Part shown: piece by piece, positions 47,288 through 57,795 of the stretch
How positions within the stretch are numbered: position 1 is the stretch's first letter
Layout: each line of letters starts with the position of its first letter
Position numbers and translations under genes: made by a program
Source: Magnetospirillum sp.
GTDB taxonomy: Bacteria > Pseudomonadota > Alphaproteobacteria > Rhodospirillales > Magnetospirillaceae
Length of the DNA stretch: 64,000 bases
Assembly (NCBI GenBank): GCA_024707145.1
Contig: JANQAI010000005.1
Coordinates: 496,001 to 560,000 of the forward strand
Direction of reading: 5' to 3'
The notes under the pieces: model-generated
Seen by the model: the letters and a program-made list of their open reading frames with translations, nothing else
What the model was told of the DNA's origin: nothing
Databases searched by the model: none

Positions 47288-47923
47288 TCAGGCGCCCGCA
47301 CAGGCAGCGCGCTTCCAGTCCTGCATGGGCGGCAGCGACCACACGGCGTCGCAATAGGCTTGGGCCTCGGGCCGAAGCGGGATGGCGAAGGTGGTGAAGC
47401 GGCTCACCACCGGGGCGAACATGGCGTCGGCCACCGAGAAACGACCGAACAGGAACGGCCCGCCCGCGCCCTTGGCGGCGAAGCGGGTGCGGCAATCGGC
47501 CCACAGGGCCTGGATGCGCTCGATCTCGGCGGCCACCTCGGGCGGGGTCTCGGCCAGCGGCGTCACCTCGCACATGTCCATGGAGCAGACGTTGCGCAGG
47601 TTGGGGAAGCCGGCATGCATCTCGGCCGACACCGCGCGGGCGACGGCGCGGGCCTCGCGCCCCTCGGGCCACAGGGTGGGATGCAGTTCGGCCAGGTATT
47701 CGCAGATGGCCAGCGAGTCCCATATGGTAAGGGCGCCGTGGATCAGGCAGGGCACCTTGCCCGAGGGCGAGTGTTTCAGGATCTCGGCCTTGGTTTCGGG
47801 TTGGCGCAGGGTGATCGGCACTTCGTCGAAATCGATGCCGGCCATCCTGGCGGCCAGCCAGGGGCGCAGCGACCACGAGGAAAAGCGCTTGGTGCCGATG
47901 ACCAGGGTCATGGAAGCGGGCAT
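47288..47923 (-). CDS. Glutathione S-transferase family protein
   Basis: 211 residues. N-terminal thioredoxin-like domain with KRFSSWSLRPWLAARMAGIDF, the cis-Pro and glutathione-binding motif SGKVPCL and DSLAICEYLAE; C-terminal helical domain from about residue 90. Several bacterial GSTs have this beginning. The substrate is not known. ATG 47923 has an AGAGG upstream. Confidence 0.88.
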   Translation of the reverse strand: MPASMTLVIGTKRFSSWSLRPWLAARMAGIDFDEVPITLRQPETKAEILKHSPSGKVPCLIHGALTIWDSLAICEYLAELHPTLWPEGREARAVARAVSAEMHAGFPNLRNVCSMDMCEVTPLAETPPEVAAEIERIQALWADCRTRFAAKGAGGPFLFGRFSVADAMFAPVVSRFTTFAIPLRPEAQAYCDAVWSLPPMQDWKRAACAGA

Positions 47924-48071
47924 GGGGAACCTCTGCCGGGAAGAAATGCCGGCCGGCATGATCGCCTCGACCGTTCCAGGCCGCAAGGCGGTCTTTCCAA
48001 GCCGGGCGGAGTGGGCCATTCTGCCCGGGAACCAGACAGGGCCCGGGAACCAAACAGGGAGTGCGTGAGCG

Positions 48072-49460
<1,389 letters not shown>

Positions 49461-49564
49461 TTTTTCTCTTGGCCCTGTGCGTTGTTTTTCCTAATTTGCC
49501 GGCGTGGATCGCTTGCGTTGTTGCCGGAACGCTTTCGACAGGCTAGAAAGATTTCGTCCACGGA

Positions 49565-49945
49565 ATGACTGGGCCGGGGGAAATGGGTTTTCAGATCAAG
49601 GCTGTTCAGGCGCTGGATCTCTGGCGCGGCGCCATCGTCGAAAGCGTGCGTCGTGACGGACCCGATTTGTCGGCCCGCCAGATGGCGCTGCTGCTGACCG
49701 TCTATCTGACCCCGCCGCCGCACACCGTGCGTGGCTTGGCGGCCACCCTCAACGTATCCAAGCCGGCCATCACCCGGGCGCTGGACCGGCTGGCCGAACT
49801 GGGCCTGGTCAAGCGCAAGACCGACGACGCCGACCGCCGTTCGGTTCTGGTGCAGCGCACGGTCAAGGGTTCGGTCTTCCTGCGCGAATTCGGCGACCTG
49901 ATCGTTGCCGCCGCCGCCACCGCCGGCGACGAAACCGCGTCCTGA
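49565..49945 (+). CDS. MarR-type winged-helix regulator
   Basis: About 126 residues. Winged-helix pattern: LSARQMALLLTVYLTPPPHTVRGLAATLNVSKPAITRALDRLAELGLVKRKTDDADRRSV is typical of MarR family DNA-binding domains (cut here as separate motifs QMALLLTV, NVSKPAITRALDRL and DDADRRSV). Shorter than most MarR proteins, lacking the long dimerisation helices at the ends. Start either 49565 or 49583. The ligand is unknown. It converges with the DUF4136 gene, leaving three bases between the ends. Confidence 0.85.
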   Translation: MTGPGEMGFQIKAVQALDLWRGAIVESVRRDGPDLSARQMALLLTVYLTPPPHTVRGLAATLNVSKPAITRALDRLAELGLVKRKTDDADRRSVLVQRTVKGSVFLREFGDLIVAAAATAGDETAS

Positions 49946-49948
49946 CGC

Positions 49949-50548
49949 CTACTGCCCCAACGGCACCTCGATCCGCACCGTACTGCCGCTGTTGCCGGGG
50001 AAACCGGTGAACAGGGCCTGGATCAAGGCCGGCATGACGGGGGCGATCTCGCGCCGGGTGCCTTCGGCCACCGCGCGGCCCTCGAACAGCACGTGGCGGC
50101 CGCCGGCCCTGGCATCCACCATTTCCACCGCCACCCAGCGCGGGTAATAGGTGGCCGTGCGGGTTTCCCAATAGGGGAAGGGGTCGTACCAGCCGCCGAC
50201 GCCGGCCCAGGAGGAACGCGGTCCCCAGCCCATCCCGGTATAGACCGAACTGGGGCTCTGCCAGCTCACCACGCTGGGGGCGCCCACGCCCCAATGCAGG
50301 CTGACGCGTGCATCGGCCGTGCCGGTGCCCGGCGCCACCGGCCGCCAGCCCTTGGCCGCCAGGGCGTCGGCCAGCCGGCTGGCATAATCCTGGAATTCCA
50401 GGCTGCCCACCTGATCGGCGTCGGGGACGATGGTGAAGGTGCGCGGCGCCGGGTTGGCGTCGAACGCATTGAAGCGGGTGACGTCGGCCTGCAGCACCGG
50501 CGTGCAGGCGCCCAGCAGAAGCACCAAGGCGAGGATCAGGCGTTGCAT
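49949..50548 (-). CDS. DUF4136 lipoprotein
   Basis: 199 residues. Lipobox LLLGAC (Cys at residue 15), then a DUF4136 domain (TFTIVPDADQVGSLEFQDYASRLADAL, GWRPV and a terminal VMPALIQALFTGFPGNSG). Probably an outer-membrane lipoprotein of unknown role. It diverges from the YeiH-like transporter gene across an AT-rich 200-base gap. Confidence 0.88.
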   Translation of the reverse strand: MQRLILALVLLLGACTPVLQADVTRFNAFDANPAPRTFTIVPDADQVGSLEFQDYASRLADALAAKGWRPVAPGTGTADARVSLHWGVGAPSVVSWQSPSSVYTGMGWGPRSSWAGVGGWYDPFPYWETRTATYYPRWVAVEMVDARAGGRHVLFEGRAVAEGTRREIAPVMPALIQALFTGFPGNSGSTVRIEVPLGQ

Positions 50549-50658
50549 GGCCGACCTCCTGCTTTGGACCGGTGGGCGTCACGCCCTTTGGTTCATCTGT
50601 TCAAGATAGGTGCCCGATGGGGCAATGCCAGGGCGCGGAGGGAGAGGGCTGAATCATT

Positions 50659-50676
50659 ATTTTATCTGATCAAAAT
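50659..50676. promoter_or_regulatory. Possible operator: ATTTT-N8-AAAAT inverted repeat
   Basis: A small inverted repeat (ATTTT...AAAAT, 8-base spacer ATCTGATC) in an AT-rich 60-base island between divergent DUF4136 and YeiH genes. LysR-type proteins bind AT-rich T-N11-A dyads, and a LysR gene lies two genes along. Confidence 0.35.
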
Positions 50677-50751
50677 CACTAAAACGTTCAATTTGATTGA
50701 TTTATTCCCGTGCGGTCCAATGGCGGGGTCGTTCCAGCCAGGGTCCGTTCC

Positions 50752-51804
50752 ATGCCATTCGCCAGCCTGCTCGCCCCTTTCGATCGTCGATTGGCCGGCG
50801 GCGTCACCTTCGTGGTGCTGTTCGCCTGCGCCGCCCAGCAGCTGGCCCAGCTGTCGCCGGTCAGCCGGCTGGGCATCAGCCCGCTGATCGTCGGCATCGT
50901 CATCGGCATCTTCTACGGCAATACCCTGCGCCACCACCTGCCCAGCCAATGGCTGCCCGGCATCCTGTTCTCGTCCAAGACCCTGCTGCGGCTGGCGGTG
51001 GTGTTCTACGGCTTCCGCATCACCTTCCAGGACATCGCCCTGGTGGGGGCCGAGGGTTTCGCCGCCGGCGCCATCATGCTGGCCACCACCTTCCTGCTGG
51101 GGGCGGGTCTGGGCATCAAGGCCTTCCGGCTGCCGCCCCGCCTGGCGCTGATGATCGCCGCCGGCTCGGCGGTGTGCGGCGCGGCGGCGGTGCTGGCCAC
51201 CGAGCCGGTGGTGCGCGGCCGTCCCCATGAAAGCAGCATCGCCGTGGGCACGGTGGTGATCTTCGGTACCCTGGCCATGTTTCTCTATCCGGCGGTCTTC
51301 GCCAGCGGCGTGCTGGGTTTCGACGACGCCACCTACGGGCTGTTCGCCGGGGCCAGTCTGCACGAGGTCGCCCATGTGGTGGCCGCCGGCCGGGCGGTCT
51401 CGACCGAGGCGGCCAACAATGCGGTGATCGTCAAGATGCTGCGGGTGATGATGCTGGCCCCCCTGCTGGCGGTCCTCGCCCTGGCGCTGGTGCGGCGCTC
51501 TAAGGGTGATGCCGCCGGTGCCCCGGCCAAGGGAAGCTTCCCCTGGTTCGCCGTCGGCTTCATCCTCTGTGCCGGCATCAACTCGCTGCAGGTGGTGCCG
51601 GCGCCGGTGGTGGTGGCGATCAATGAGCTCGACCTGTTCGCCCTGACCATGGCCATGTGCGCGCTGGGCATGGAAACCAGCCTGGACAAGGTGCGCAAGG
51701 TGGGCGCGCGACCCTTCGTCCTGGCCGGCTGTCTTGCCCTCTGGCTGGCCTTCGGGGGATATTGGGTCACCGCGCTGGTGCATGGCCTGCTGGGCGCGGC
51801 CTGA
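50752..51804 (+). CDS. YeiH-type (UPF0324) putative transporter
   Basis: 350 residues, about ten membrane helices. Family motifs: ISPLIVGIVIGIFYGN, LLRLAVVFYGFRIT, MIAAGSAVCGAAAVLATEPV, VVIFGTLAMFLYP, ASLHEVAHVVAA and MCALGMETSL. YeiH relatives are linked with sulfite or sulfonate-related export in several bacteria; the direct substrate is not proven. ATG 50752. The LysR gene begins 25 bases after its stop. Confidence 0.9.
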   Translation: MPFASLLAPFDRRLAGGVTFVVLFACAAQQLAQLSPVSRLGISPLIVGIVIGIFYGNTLRHHLPSQWLPGILFSSKTLLRLAVVFYGFRITFQDIALVGAEGFAAGAIMLATTFLLGAGLGIKAFRLPPRLALMIAAGSAVCGAAAVLATEPVVRGRPHESSIAVGTVVIFGTLAMFLYPAVFASGVLGFDDATYGLFAGASLHEVAHVVAAGRAVSTEAANNAVIVKMLRVMMLAPLLAVLALALVRRSKGDAAGAPAKGSFPWFAVGFILCAGINSLQVVPAPVVVAINELDLFALTMAMCALGMETSLDKVRKVGARPFVLAGCLALWLAFGGYWVTALVHGLLGAA

Positions 51805-51829
51805 ACACCTCAGCCGTGAGACCTCGCCG

Positions 51830-52711
51830 GTGACCCTGGACCAGCTTCGTGTTTTCGTCACCGTCGCCCGGCTGGGTCACGTCACCCGCGCCGGTGAGGC
51901 GCTGAACCTGACCCAGTCGGCGGTCAGCGCCGCCATCGCCGCCCTGGAGAGCCGCCACGGCACCCGGCTGTTCCACCGGGTCGGCCGCGGCATCCAGCTC
52001 ACCGCCGAGGGCGCGCTGTTCCTGGCCGAGGCCGAGGCGGTGCTGGCCCGCGCCGCCGCCGCCGAGCGGGCGCTGACCGAGCTGTCGGGGCTGAAGCGCG
52101 GCGCCCTGCGCCTGTTCGCCAGCCAGACCATCGCCGCCTATTGGCTGCCGCCGCTGCTGCACCGCTTCCACCTGCGCCATCCCGGCATCGCCCTGGACCT
52201 GCGCCAGGGCAACACCGCCGAGGTGGCGGCGGCGGTGGCGGCCTGCGAGGCCGACATCGGCTTTGTCGAGGGAACGGTGGACAATCCCGCCTTGGTGGCC
52301 GAACAGGTGGCCGAGGACGCCATGGTGCTGGTGGTGGGGGCGCACCACCCCTGGGCCGGCAACGGTCGGCCCGACCTGCGGACCCTGGCCGAGTTCGACT
52401 GGGTGCTGCGCGAGCCGGGCTCGGGCACCCGGCAGGTGATGGAGGCGGCGCTTGCCGCCCTCGGCCTCGCCCCTGGCGCCTTGCGCGTGGGCTTGGAACT
52501 GCCGTCCAACGAGGCGGTGTGCTCGGCGGTGGCGGTGGGGGCCGGCGCTACCGTCATCTCGCATCTGGTGGCGGCGCCCCGGGTGGCGCTGGGTGAATTG
52601 GCGATCCTGGGGCCTGCGCTGTCGAGGCGTTCGTTCTGTGCGCTGCGCCCTGGTTCGCGCCGACGGGGCCGCGCCGAGGAAGCGCTGCTGGCGGTCATCC
52701 GCGAGGGGTGA
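51830..52711 (+). CDS. LysR-family regulator, YeiE/CysB-like arrangement
   Basis: 293 residues. N-terminal helix-turn-helix (LDQLRVFVTVARLGHVTRAGEALNLTQSAVSAAI) followed by a LysR substrate-binding domain. The gene next to yeiH in E. coli is yeiE, a LysR regulator for sulfite response, so a similar link is reasonable but inferred. Start GTG 51830. The last 25 residues are Arg-rich (SRRRGRAEEALLAVI), otherwise normal. Confidence 0.88.
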   Translation: MTLDQLRVFVTVARLGHVTRAGEALNLTQSAVSAAIAALESRHGTRLFHRVGRGIQLTAEGALFLAEAEAVLARAAAAERALTELSGLKRGALRLFASQTIAAYWLPPLLHRFHLRHPGIALDLRQGNTAEVAAAVAACEADIGFVEGTVDNPALVAEQVAEDAMVLVVGAHHPWAGNGRPDLRTLAEFDWVLREPGSGTRQVMEAALAALGLAPGALRVGLELPSNEAVCSAVAVGAGATVISHLVAAPRVALGELAILGPALSRRSFCALRPGSRRRGRAEEALLAVIREG

Positions 52712-52866
52712 GCGCGCCGCCGCCCGTTTGCCGGCCTGCTTCCGGCTGTCCCCGCCCTCCCATTCGGCCTGGCCCCTGGCCGATGGTCCCAGGTCGGCCG
52801 CGCCCGTGTCCGCCGGCCGCTTGCCTGCTAGCCTGATGCCTGCGTTGCATTGGCGGAGGGATGTCC

Positions 52867-53499
52867 ATGAAAATGCCGTCGTCCATCGTCGGCGCCGTGT
52901 TGCTGTCAGGGGCTGCCATGGCCGCCGAGCCGCCGGCGCCGCCCGCCTATGCCGTTCCCGCCGAACCCGAGCACGGCTTCCCCGCCTCGCTGGCTCCGGC
53001 CTACATCACCGATCTGCAGCAACAGCTCGTCGCCCGCGGCTATTACGCCGGGCCGGTGGACGGCCGGATGAGCGGCGCGCTGCGCGCCGCCGTCTCGGTC
53101 TACCAAAGCGACGTCGGCCTCAGGGTGACCGGCGTGCCGGATTTGGCGGTGGTCAACATGTTGCGCTTCGGCCCCGACGTGCATGCCACCATCCAGCCGC
53201 TCGGTGCTCCCGCCAAACCGGTGGCGGCCGCTCCGCCTGCCGCTGCCCCGCCCGTCGGCGTTCCACCCTACGAGAAGGTCGAGCCCTATCGCTATCCCAG
53301 CCAGGCGGCTGCCGTCGAGGCGTCCACCGAGGAAGCCCAGCCGGCCGACGGCGTCCGCAACGATGGAGCAGTCAACGTCTTGGTGCCGCCGCAGCCACAG
53401 GTCGAGCCCCGTACCGGTCGCGCCGAGGAGCCGCCGCTTCCCAAGCCGGCGCCGCAGCCCAAGGTCGTGTCCCAGTCGTTGAAGCCCGCCGGCCGATAA
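52867..53499 (+). CDS. Secreted peptidoglycan-binding-domain protein
   Basis: 210 residues. Signal peptide (cleaved after ...GAAMA), then one PG_binding_1 unit (ITDLQQQLVARGYYAGPVDGRMSGALRAAVSVYQ) and a Pro/Ala-rich tail that ends QSLKPAGR. Probably attached to the cell wall in the periplasm. ATG 52867 is chosen because GGAGGG lies six bases upstream; 52861 touches that site. Confidence 0.85.
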   Translation: MKMPSSIVGAVLLSGAAMAAEPPAPPAYAVPAEPEHGFPASLAPAYITDLQQQLVARGYYAGPVDGRMSGALRAAVSVYQSDVGLRVTGVPDLAVVNMLRFGPDVHATIQPLGAPAKPVAAAPPAAAPPVGVPPYEKVEPYRYPSQAAAVEASTEEAQPADGVRNDGAVNVLVPPQPQVEPRTGRAEEPPLPKPAPQPKVVSQSLKPAGR

Positions 53500-53525
53500 T
53501 TCGCGATTCCCGGACGGAAGCTGTT

Positions 53526-54076
53526 CTATGGATTGTGCACGAGGAACACCACCCGCGCCGCGCCGTAGGCGCGTTCATCCACCAGGGTGAAGCCCTCGGG
53601 CGGGACGAGGCTCTCCCGCGCCGCCACCTCCGCCACCGCCAGCGCGCCGGGCGCCAGCCAGCCGCGCGCCGCCAGGGCGGACAGGCAGGGGGCGGTCAGG
53701 CCCTTGTCGTAGGGGGCGTCCAGCAGCGCCAGGGTGCAGGGCTTGGGCGGCGGCGGCGGCCTGGTGGCGTCGGCGCGCAGGATGGTGGCGCGCTCGCCCT
53801 CGCGCAGTTCGTCCACATTGGCCTTCAGCGCCGCCAGGGCGGCGTGGTGGTTTTCCAGGAACCAGGCATGGGCGGCGCCGCGCGACAGCGCCTCCAGCCC
53901 CAGGGCGCCCGAACCGGCGAAGGCGTCCACCACCAGGGCGTCCTCCAGCTCCACCAGGGGGAGTGGGCCAGGATGTTGAACAGGGCCTCGCGGGCGCGGT
54001 CGGCGGTGGGGCGGGTGTCGCGCCCGGCCGGTGCCGCCAGCCGCCGGCCCTTATGGCTTCCGCCGACGATCCGCAT
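53526..54076 (-). CDS. rsmD: 16S rRNA (guanine966-N2)-methyltransferase, one frameshift
   Basis: 183 residues after correction. MRIVGGSHKGRRL at the N-terminus, the SAM-binding DAFAGSGALGLEALSRG, and a catalytic motif LLDAPYDKG (DPPY variant). Methylates 16S rRNA in 30S subunits. A base is missing in a run of G (53957-53961 on the plus strand), about residue 39. Adding one restores ...LAHSPLVELEDALVVDA. Its start lies inside the end of rluB, an overlap of 26 bases. Confidence 0.93.
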
Positions 54077-55010
54077 GGGGCTTCTTCTTGTCGTCGCCGA
54101 ACGCGCGGCCCTTGCCGCCCTTGTCGTCACTAAACGGGTGGCTCTTGCCGCCCTCGGGGCGGGTACGGCCGCCCTTGCGGGCGCCCGGCGCGTGCGGCAG
54201 CTGCGGGTGTTCGTCGGGCGCGGCCTTGGCCCATTTGGACTCTTCCAGGCCCAGCTGTTCCTTGAACACCTTGGCCGGCACCTCCTCCACCGCGCCTTCC
54301 TCCAGGCTGCCCAGCTGGAACGGGCCGTAGGCCACGCGGATCAGCCGCAGCACCGGCCAGCCCAGATGCTCGAAGACGCGGCGCACCTCGCGGTTCTTGC
54401 CCTCGCGGATGGACACGGTGACCCAGGCGTTGGCGCCCTTCTGGCGGTCGAGGATGGCCTTGATGGAGCCGTAACGCACGCCCTCGATGGTGATGCCCTT
54501 TTCCAGCGGCACCAGCCGCTCGGGGTCCACCTCGCCATGGACGCGCACGCGGTAGCGGCGGATCCACGAATTGGAGGGCAGCTCCAGCTTGCGCGCCAGC
54601 TCGCCGTCGTTGGTCAGCAGCAGCAGGCCCTCGGAGGCATAGTCCAGCCGGCCCACCGAAATGACGCGGGGCATGTCCTCGGGCAGGCGCTCGAACACGG
54701 TGGGGCGGCCCTCCGGGTCCTTGTGGGTGGTCATCAGCCCGGCCGGCTTGTGGTAGCGCCACACCCGGGTACGTTCCGGCTCGGGCAGCGGCTTGCCGTC
54801 CACCACCACCAGATCGCCCGGCGACACCAGGAAGGCGGGGGTGTCCAGCGTGCGGCCGTTGACCGCCACGCGGCCCTCGGCGATCCAGCGTTCGGCGTCG
54901 CGGCGCGAGCAGATGCCGGCGCGGGCCAGCCGCTTGGCGATGCGTTCTCCTTTTTCCGGAGCCCCCTTTTCCGGGGCGGCCTTGTCGGTCTTGGTCTTCT
55001 CTTCGCTCAT
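54051..55010 (-). CDS. rluB: Ribosomal large subunit pseudouridine synthase B
   Basis: 319 residues. S4-like N-terminal domain (ERIAKRLARAGICSRRDAERWI), then the pseudouridine synthase domain with the catalytic Asp in SVGRLDYASEGLLLLTNDG. A basic tail of about 60 residues rich in Lys, Arg and Gly (GGKSHPF, KKKPHADRRRKP) is typical for the alphaproteobacterial form. It modifies 23S rRNA near position 2605. Its ATG overlaps the stop of the upstream C26 peptidase gene by four bases. Confidence 0.93.
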   Translation of the reverse strand: MSEEKTKTDKAAPEKGAPEKGERIAKRLARAGICSRRDAERWIAEGRVAVNGRTLDTPAFLVSPGDLVVVDGKPLPEPERTRVWRYHKPAGLMTTHKDPEGRPTVFERLPEDMPRVISVGRLDYASEGLLLLTNDGELARKLELPSNSWIRRYRVRVHGEVDPERLVPLEKGITIEGVRYGSIKAILDRQKGANAWVTVSIREGKNREVRRVFEHLGWPVLRLIRVAYGPFQLGSLEEGAVEEVPAKVFKEQLGLEESKWAKAAPDEHPQLPHAPGARKGGRTRPEGGKSHPFSDDKGGKGRAFGDDKKKPHADRRRKP

Positions 55011-55723
55011 GTGCGGCAGGCCTCGATGAAAGCGGAAAACAGCGCGGCGTCGGCGGCGCTGATGGTGAATTCCGGGTGCCACTGCACGCCCATGCAGAAG
55101 GCGCGGCGGGGGTCCTCGATGCCCTCGATCACCCCGTCGGGGGCGACGGCGTTGACCACGCAGCCGGGCGCCACCGCCGCCACCGCCTGGTGGTGGCTGC
55201 TGTTGACGCCCAGGCGCGGGGTCCCGGCGATGGCCGCCAGCCGGGTGCCGGCCACCAGCGCCACCTCGTGCCCCGCCTGGTCGCGCGGGTTGGTCTGCTC
55301 GTGAGCCAGACAACCGGGCACGGCGTCGGGGATGTGCTGGATCAGCGTGCCGCCCAGCGCCACGTTCAGCAATTGCTGGCCGCCGCAGATGCCCAGGACG
55401 GGCAGGTCGCGCTCCAGCGCGCCCTGCAGGACGGCCAGTTCGAAGCGGGTACGCCGGTCCTTCAGCCTGACGGTGGCATGGCGCTCGGCGGCGCCGAACA
55501 GCGCCGGGTCCACGTCGAAGGCGCCGCCGGTGATGATCAGCCCGTCCAGCCGGTCCAGATAGGCGGCGGCCAGCTCGGGCTCGTGCGGCAGTGCCACCGG
55601 CAGGCCGCCGGCGGCGGCCACGGCGCCGCAATAGTTCTGGCGCAGGGCGTACCAGGGAAAGGTGGAATAGCCGCCGGGCTCCTCGGAATCGAGGGTGATG
55701 CCGATGACGGGGGTGGCGCTCAT
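55007..55723 (-). CDS. Class I glutamine amidotransferase-like peptidase C26
   Basis: 238 residues. Nucleophile Cys in LGICGGQQLLN, His in VQWHPEF, and the family motif DGLIITGGAFDVDPALFG. It resembles PuuD/gamma-glutamyl-gamma-aminobutyrate hydrolases, which split gamma-glutamyl amides. The partner pathway is not encoded here. Overlaps rluB (ATGA), an unusual pairing for this family. Confidence 0.88.
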   Translation of the reverse strand: MSATPVIGITLDSEEPGGYSTFPWYALRQNYCGAVAAAGGLPVALPHEPELAAAYLDRLDGLIITGGAFDVDPALFGAAERHATVRLKDRRTRFELAVLQGALERDLPVLGICGGQQLLNVALGGTLIQHIPDAVPGCLAHEQTNPRDQAGHEVALVAGTRLAAIAGTPRLGVNSSHHQAVAAVAPGCVVNAVAPDGVIEGIEDPRRAFCMGVQWHPEFTISAADAALFSAFIEACRT

Positions 55724-55852
55724 GGATGATCCGTGCGGTGGCGTCGCTGGCCCCCGGTATAGAGCCCCGGGCATGGCTTGGGCAACGATCCTGAGCGCCC
55801 ATGAGGGTGCAAAGGGGTTTTCCTGGGCGCGGACTGGGGCATGCTGCCGGCC

Positions 55853-56293
55853 ATGACACGATTCATGGCGATGGCTTTGGAGCAGGCTCGCGCCGCCGCC
55901 CTGCGCGGCGAGGTGCCGGTGGGCGCCGTGGTGGTGAGCGAGGGCCGGGTGCTCGCCGCCGAGGGCAACCGGGTGGAGGAGCTGTCCGACCCTACCGCCC
56001 ATGCCGAGGTCCTGGCGATCCGCGCCGCCGCCGCCGCCGCCGGCTCGCCCCGGCTGGAGGGGTGCGACCTTTACGTCACCCTGGAGCCCTGCGCCATGTG
56101 CGCCGCCGCCATTTCGTTCGCCCGCATCCGCCGCCTGTATTTCGGCGCCTACGACCCCAAGGGCGGCGGCGTCGAGCACGGTCCGCGCGTCTATCAGCAG
56201 AGCACCTGCCACCACCGTCCCGAGGTGGTGGGCGGCATGGCCGAGGGCGAGGCGGCGGCCCTGTTGCGCGAGTTCTTTCGCGAGCGGCGATAA
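55853..56293 (+). CDS. tadA: tRNA-specific adenosine deaminase
   Basis: 146 residues. Zinc cytidine/deoxycytidylate deaminase fold: His and Glu in TAHAEVLAIR, and Cys pair in EPCAMC. It converts A34 of tRNA-Arg to inosine. Start ATG 55853 gives the usual family beginning; 55841 in frame is possible. Divergent from the C26 gene. Confidence 0.94.
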   Translation: MTRFMAMALEQARAAALRGEVPVGAVVVSEGRVLAAEGNRVEELSDPTAHAEVLAIRAAAAAAGSPRLEGCDLYVTLEPCAMCAAAISFARIRRLYFGAYDPKGGGVEHGPRVYQQSTCHHRPEVVGGMAEGEAAALLREFFRERR

Positions 56294-56392
56294 CATGGCG
56301 GTGCGTGCGGATTAAGCCGTCCTTGGCGGCGATCCATTCCCGATTGAAACCGTTCCAGACAGCATCGCGCCATAGGCCACGAGGAACGGTCC

Positions 56393-57784
56393 ATGCACCG
56401 CATGCTCAAACGCGTCCCGCCCCTTGCCCTCGCCCTGGTGGGGTTGTCGGCCCAGGCCGATCCCCTGCCGCCCGACACCACCTACCGGCCGCTGCCCACC
56501 CAGCCGTTCAGCGCCGTCCAGGCCAGTGACGAAGCGGCCAAGCCGCAGGTGATGCGGCGCCAGCAGGACCTTTTCGCCCAGCGCTACGACATGGCCGACC
56601 GCCCCATCCCCAACATGATGATGTCGGGTGGGCGCAAGGCGGTGCAGGGCGGCGTGCGGGTCAAGCTGCCCCAGGGGGTGACCTGGGACCAGCTAGCCGG
56701 CATGCGGCCCGAGGAAATCCGCCAGAAGAACCTGTTGCCCCAGGGTTTCCTGCCGCTGCCCCATGTCAAGCACGCCACCGGCGGCCAGGTCTTCCCCAAC
56801 CGCCAGATCGACGAGGTGCGCAATCAGGAAAGCCGCAACCTGCGCCGCTTCGACGTGGATTTCGACCTGCCCGACCATCTGACACCGGAATTCCCGCCGC
56901 CCATCTTCCTGACCACCCACCCCGAACTGGGCGACGTGTCGCGCGGCCGGGTGCTGACCATCAAGAACTACTACGAGATCATGCTGGGCCTGGTCACCCC
57001 GGTGCAGATGGAGGGGCTGCGCCTGCTGCTCACGCCCTTCCCACAGGAGGAGTTCAACCAGACCGAGGACCGCAAGAGCGCCGACCAGAGCCTGGGCGTC
57101 ACCTGTCTGGACTGCCACGTCAACTTCCACACCAACGCGGCCTTCCACCTGAACCCCGACACCCGGCCGCAGGCGGCCCGCTTCCGGCTGGACACCACGT
57201 CCTTGCGCGGCATGTTCAACCAGCAGATCCACGGGTCGAAGCGGTCCTTGCGTTCGGTGGAGGACTTCACCGAGTTCGAGCAGCGCACCGCCTATTTCAA
57301 CGGCGACCAGGTCAGCGCCCAGCGCAAGGGCGTCAACCTGCCGGTGCGCCACGACCAGACCGCCATGATGGCGCAGATGCAGAACATGATCGACTTCCCT
57401 CCGGCCCCCAAGCTGACCCCGCTGGGCCGCCTGGATCCCACCAAGGCCACCGAGCAGGAGCTGCTGGGCGAGAAGGTGTTCAACGGCAAGGGCCAGTGCG
57501 CGTCGTGCCACGTGCCGCAGACCGCGTTCATGGACAACAACATGCACGACCTGCGCCTGGAACGCTTCTACCAGATCGGCGCCACCGTCAGCGACCAGGT
57601 CATGCTGCCCGACGGGCCCATCAAGACCTTTACCCTGCGCGGCATCAAGGACTCGCCGCCCTACATGCATGACGGCCGGCTGATGACCCTGGCCGACACG
57701 GTGGAGTTCTTCAACCTGGTGCTGGGGCTGAAGCTGACCCAGCAGGAGAAGGACGCGCTGGTCGCCTACATGCTGGCGCTGTGA
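56393..57784 (+). CDS. Di-heme cytochrome c (cytochrome c peroxidase/MauG-like family)
   Basis: 463 residues. Signal peptide, then two CxxCH haem sites: TCLDCHVNFH (about residue 238) and GQCASCHVP (about residue 369). The second is followed by a typical GIKDSPPYMHDGRL motif where the Met/His may be an axial ligand. The layout is that of the periplasmic di-heme peroxidase or oxidase family. Its electron partner is not in the window. The next gene begins 12 bases after its stop, suggesting a transcript shared with the DUF4142 protein. Confidence 0.88.
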   Translation: MHRMLKRVPPLALALVGLSAQADPLPPDTTYRPLPTQPFSAVQASDEAAKPQVMRRQQDLFAQRYDMADRPIPNMMMSGGRKAVQGGVRVKLPQGVTWDQLAGMRPEEIRQKNLLPQGFLPLPHVKHATGGQVFPNRQIDEVRNQESRNLRRFDVDFDLPDHLTPEFPPPIFLTTHPELGDVSRGRVLTIKNYYEIMLGLVTPVQMEGLRLLLTPFPQEEFNQTEDRKSADQSLGVTCLDCHVNFHTNAAFHLNPDTRPQAARFRLDTTSLRGMFNQQIHGSKRSLRSVEDFTEFEQRTAYFNGDQVSAQRKGVNLPVRHDQTAMMAQMQNMIDFPPAPKLTPLGRLDPTKATEQELLGEKVFNGKGQCASCHVPQTAFMDNNMHDLRLERFYQIGATVSDQVMLPDGPIKTFTLRGIKDSPPYMHDGRLMTLADTVEFFNLVLGLKLTQQEKDALVAYMLAL

Positions 57785-57795
57785 GGAGGTTGGAC

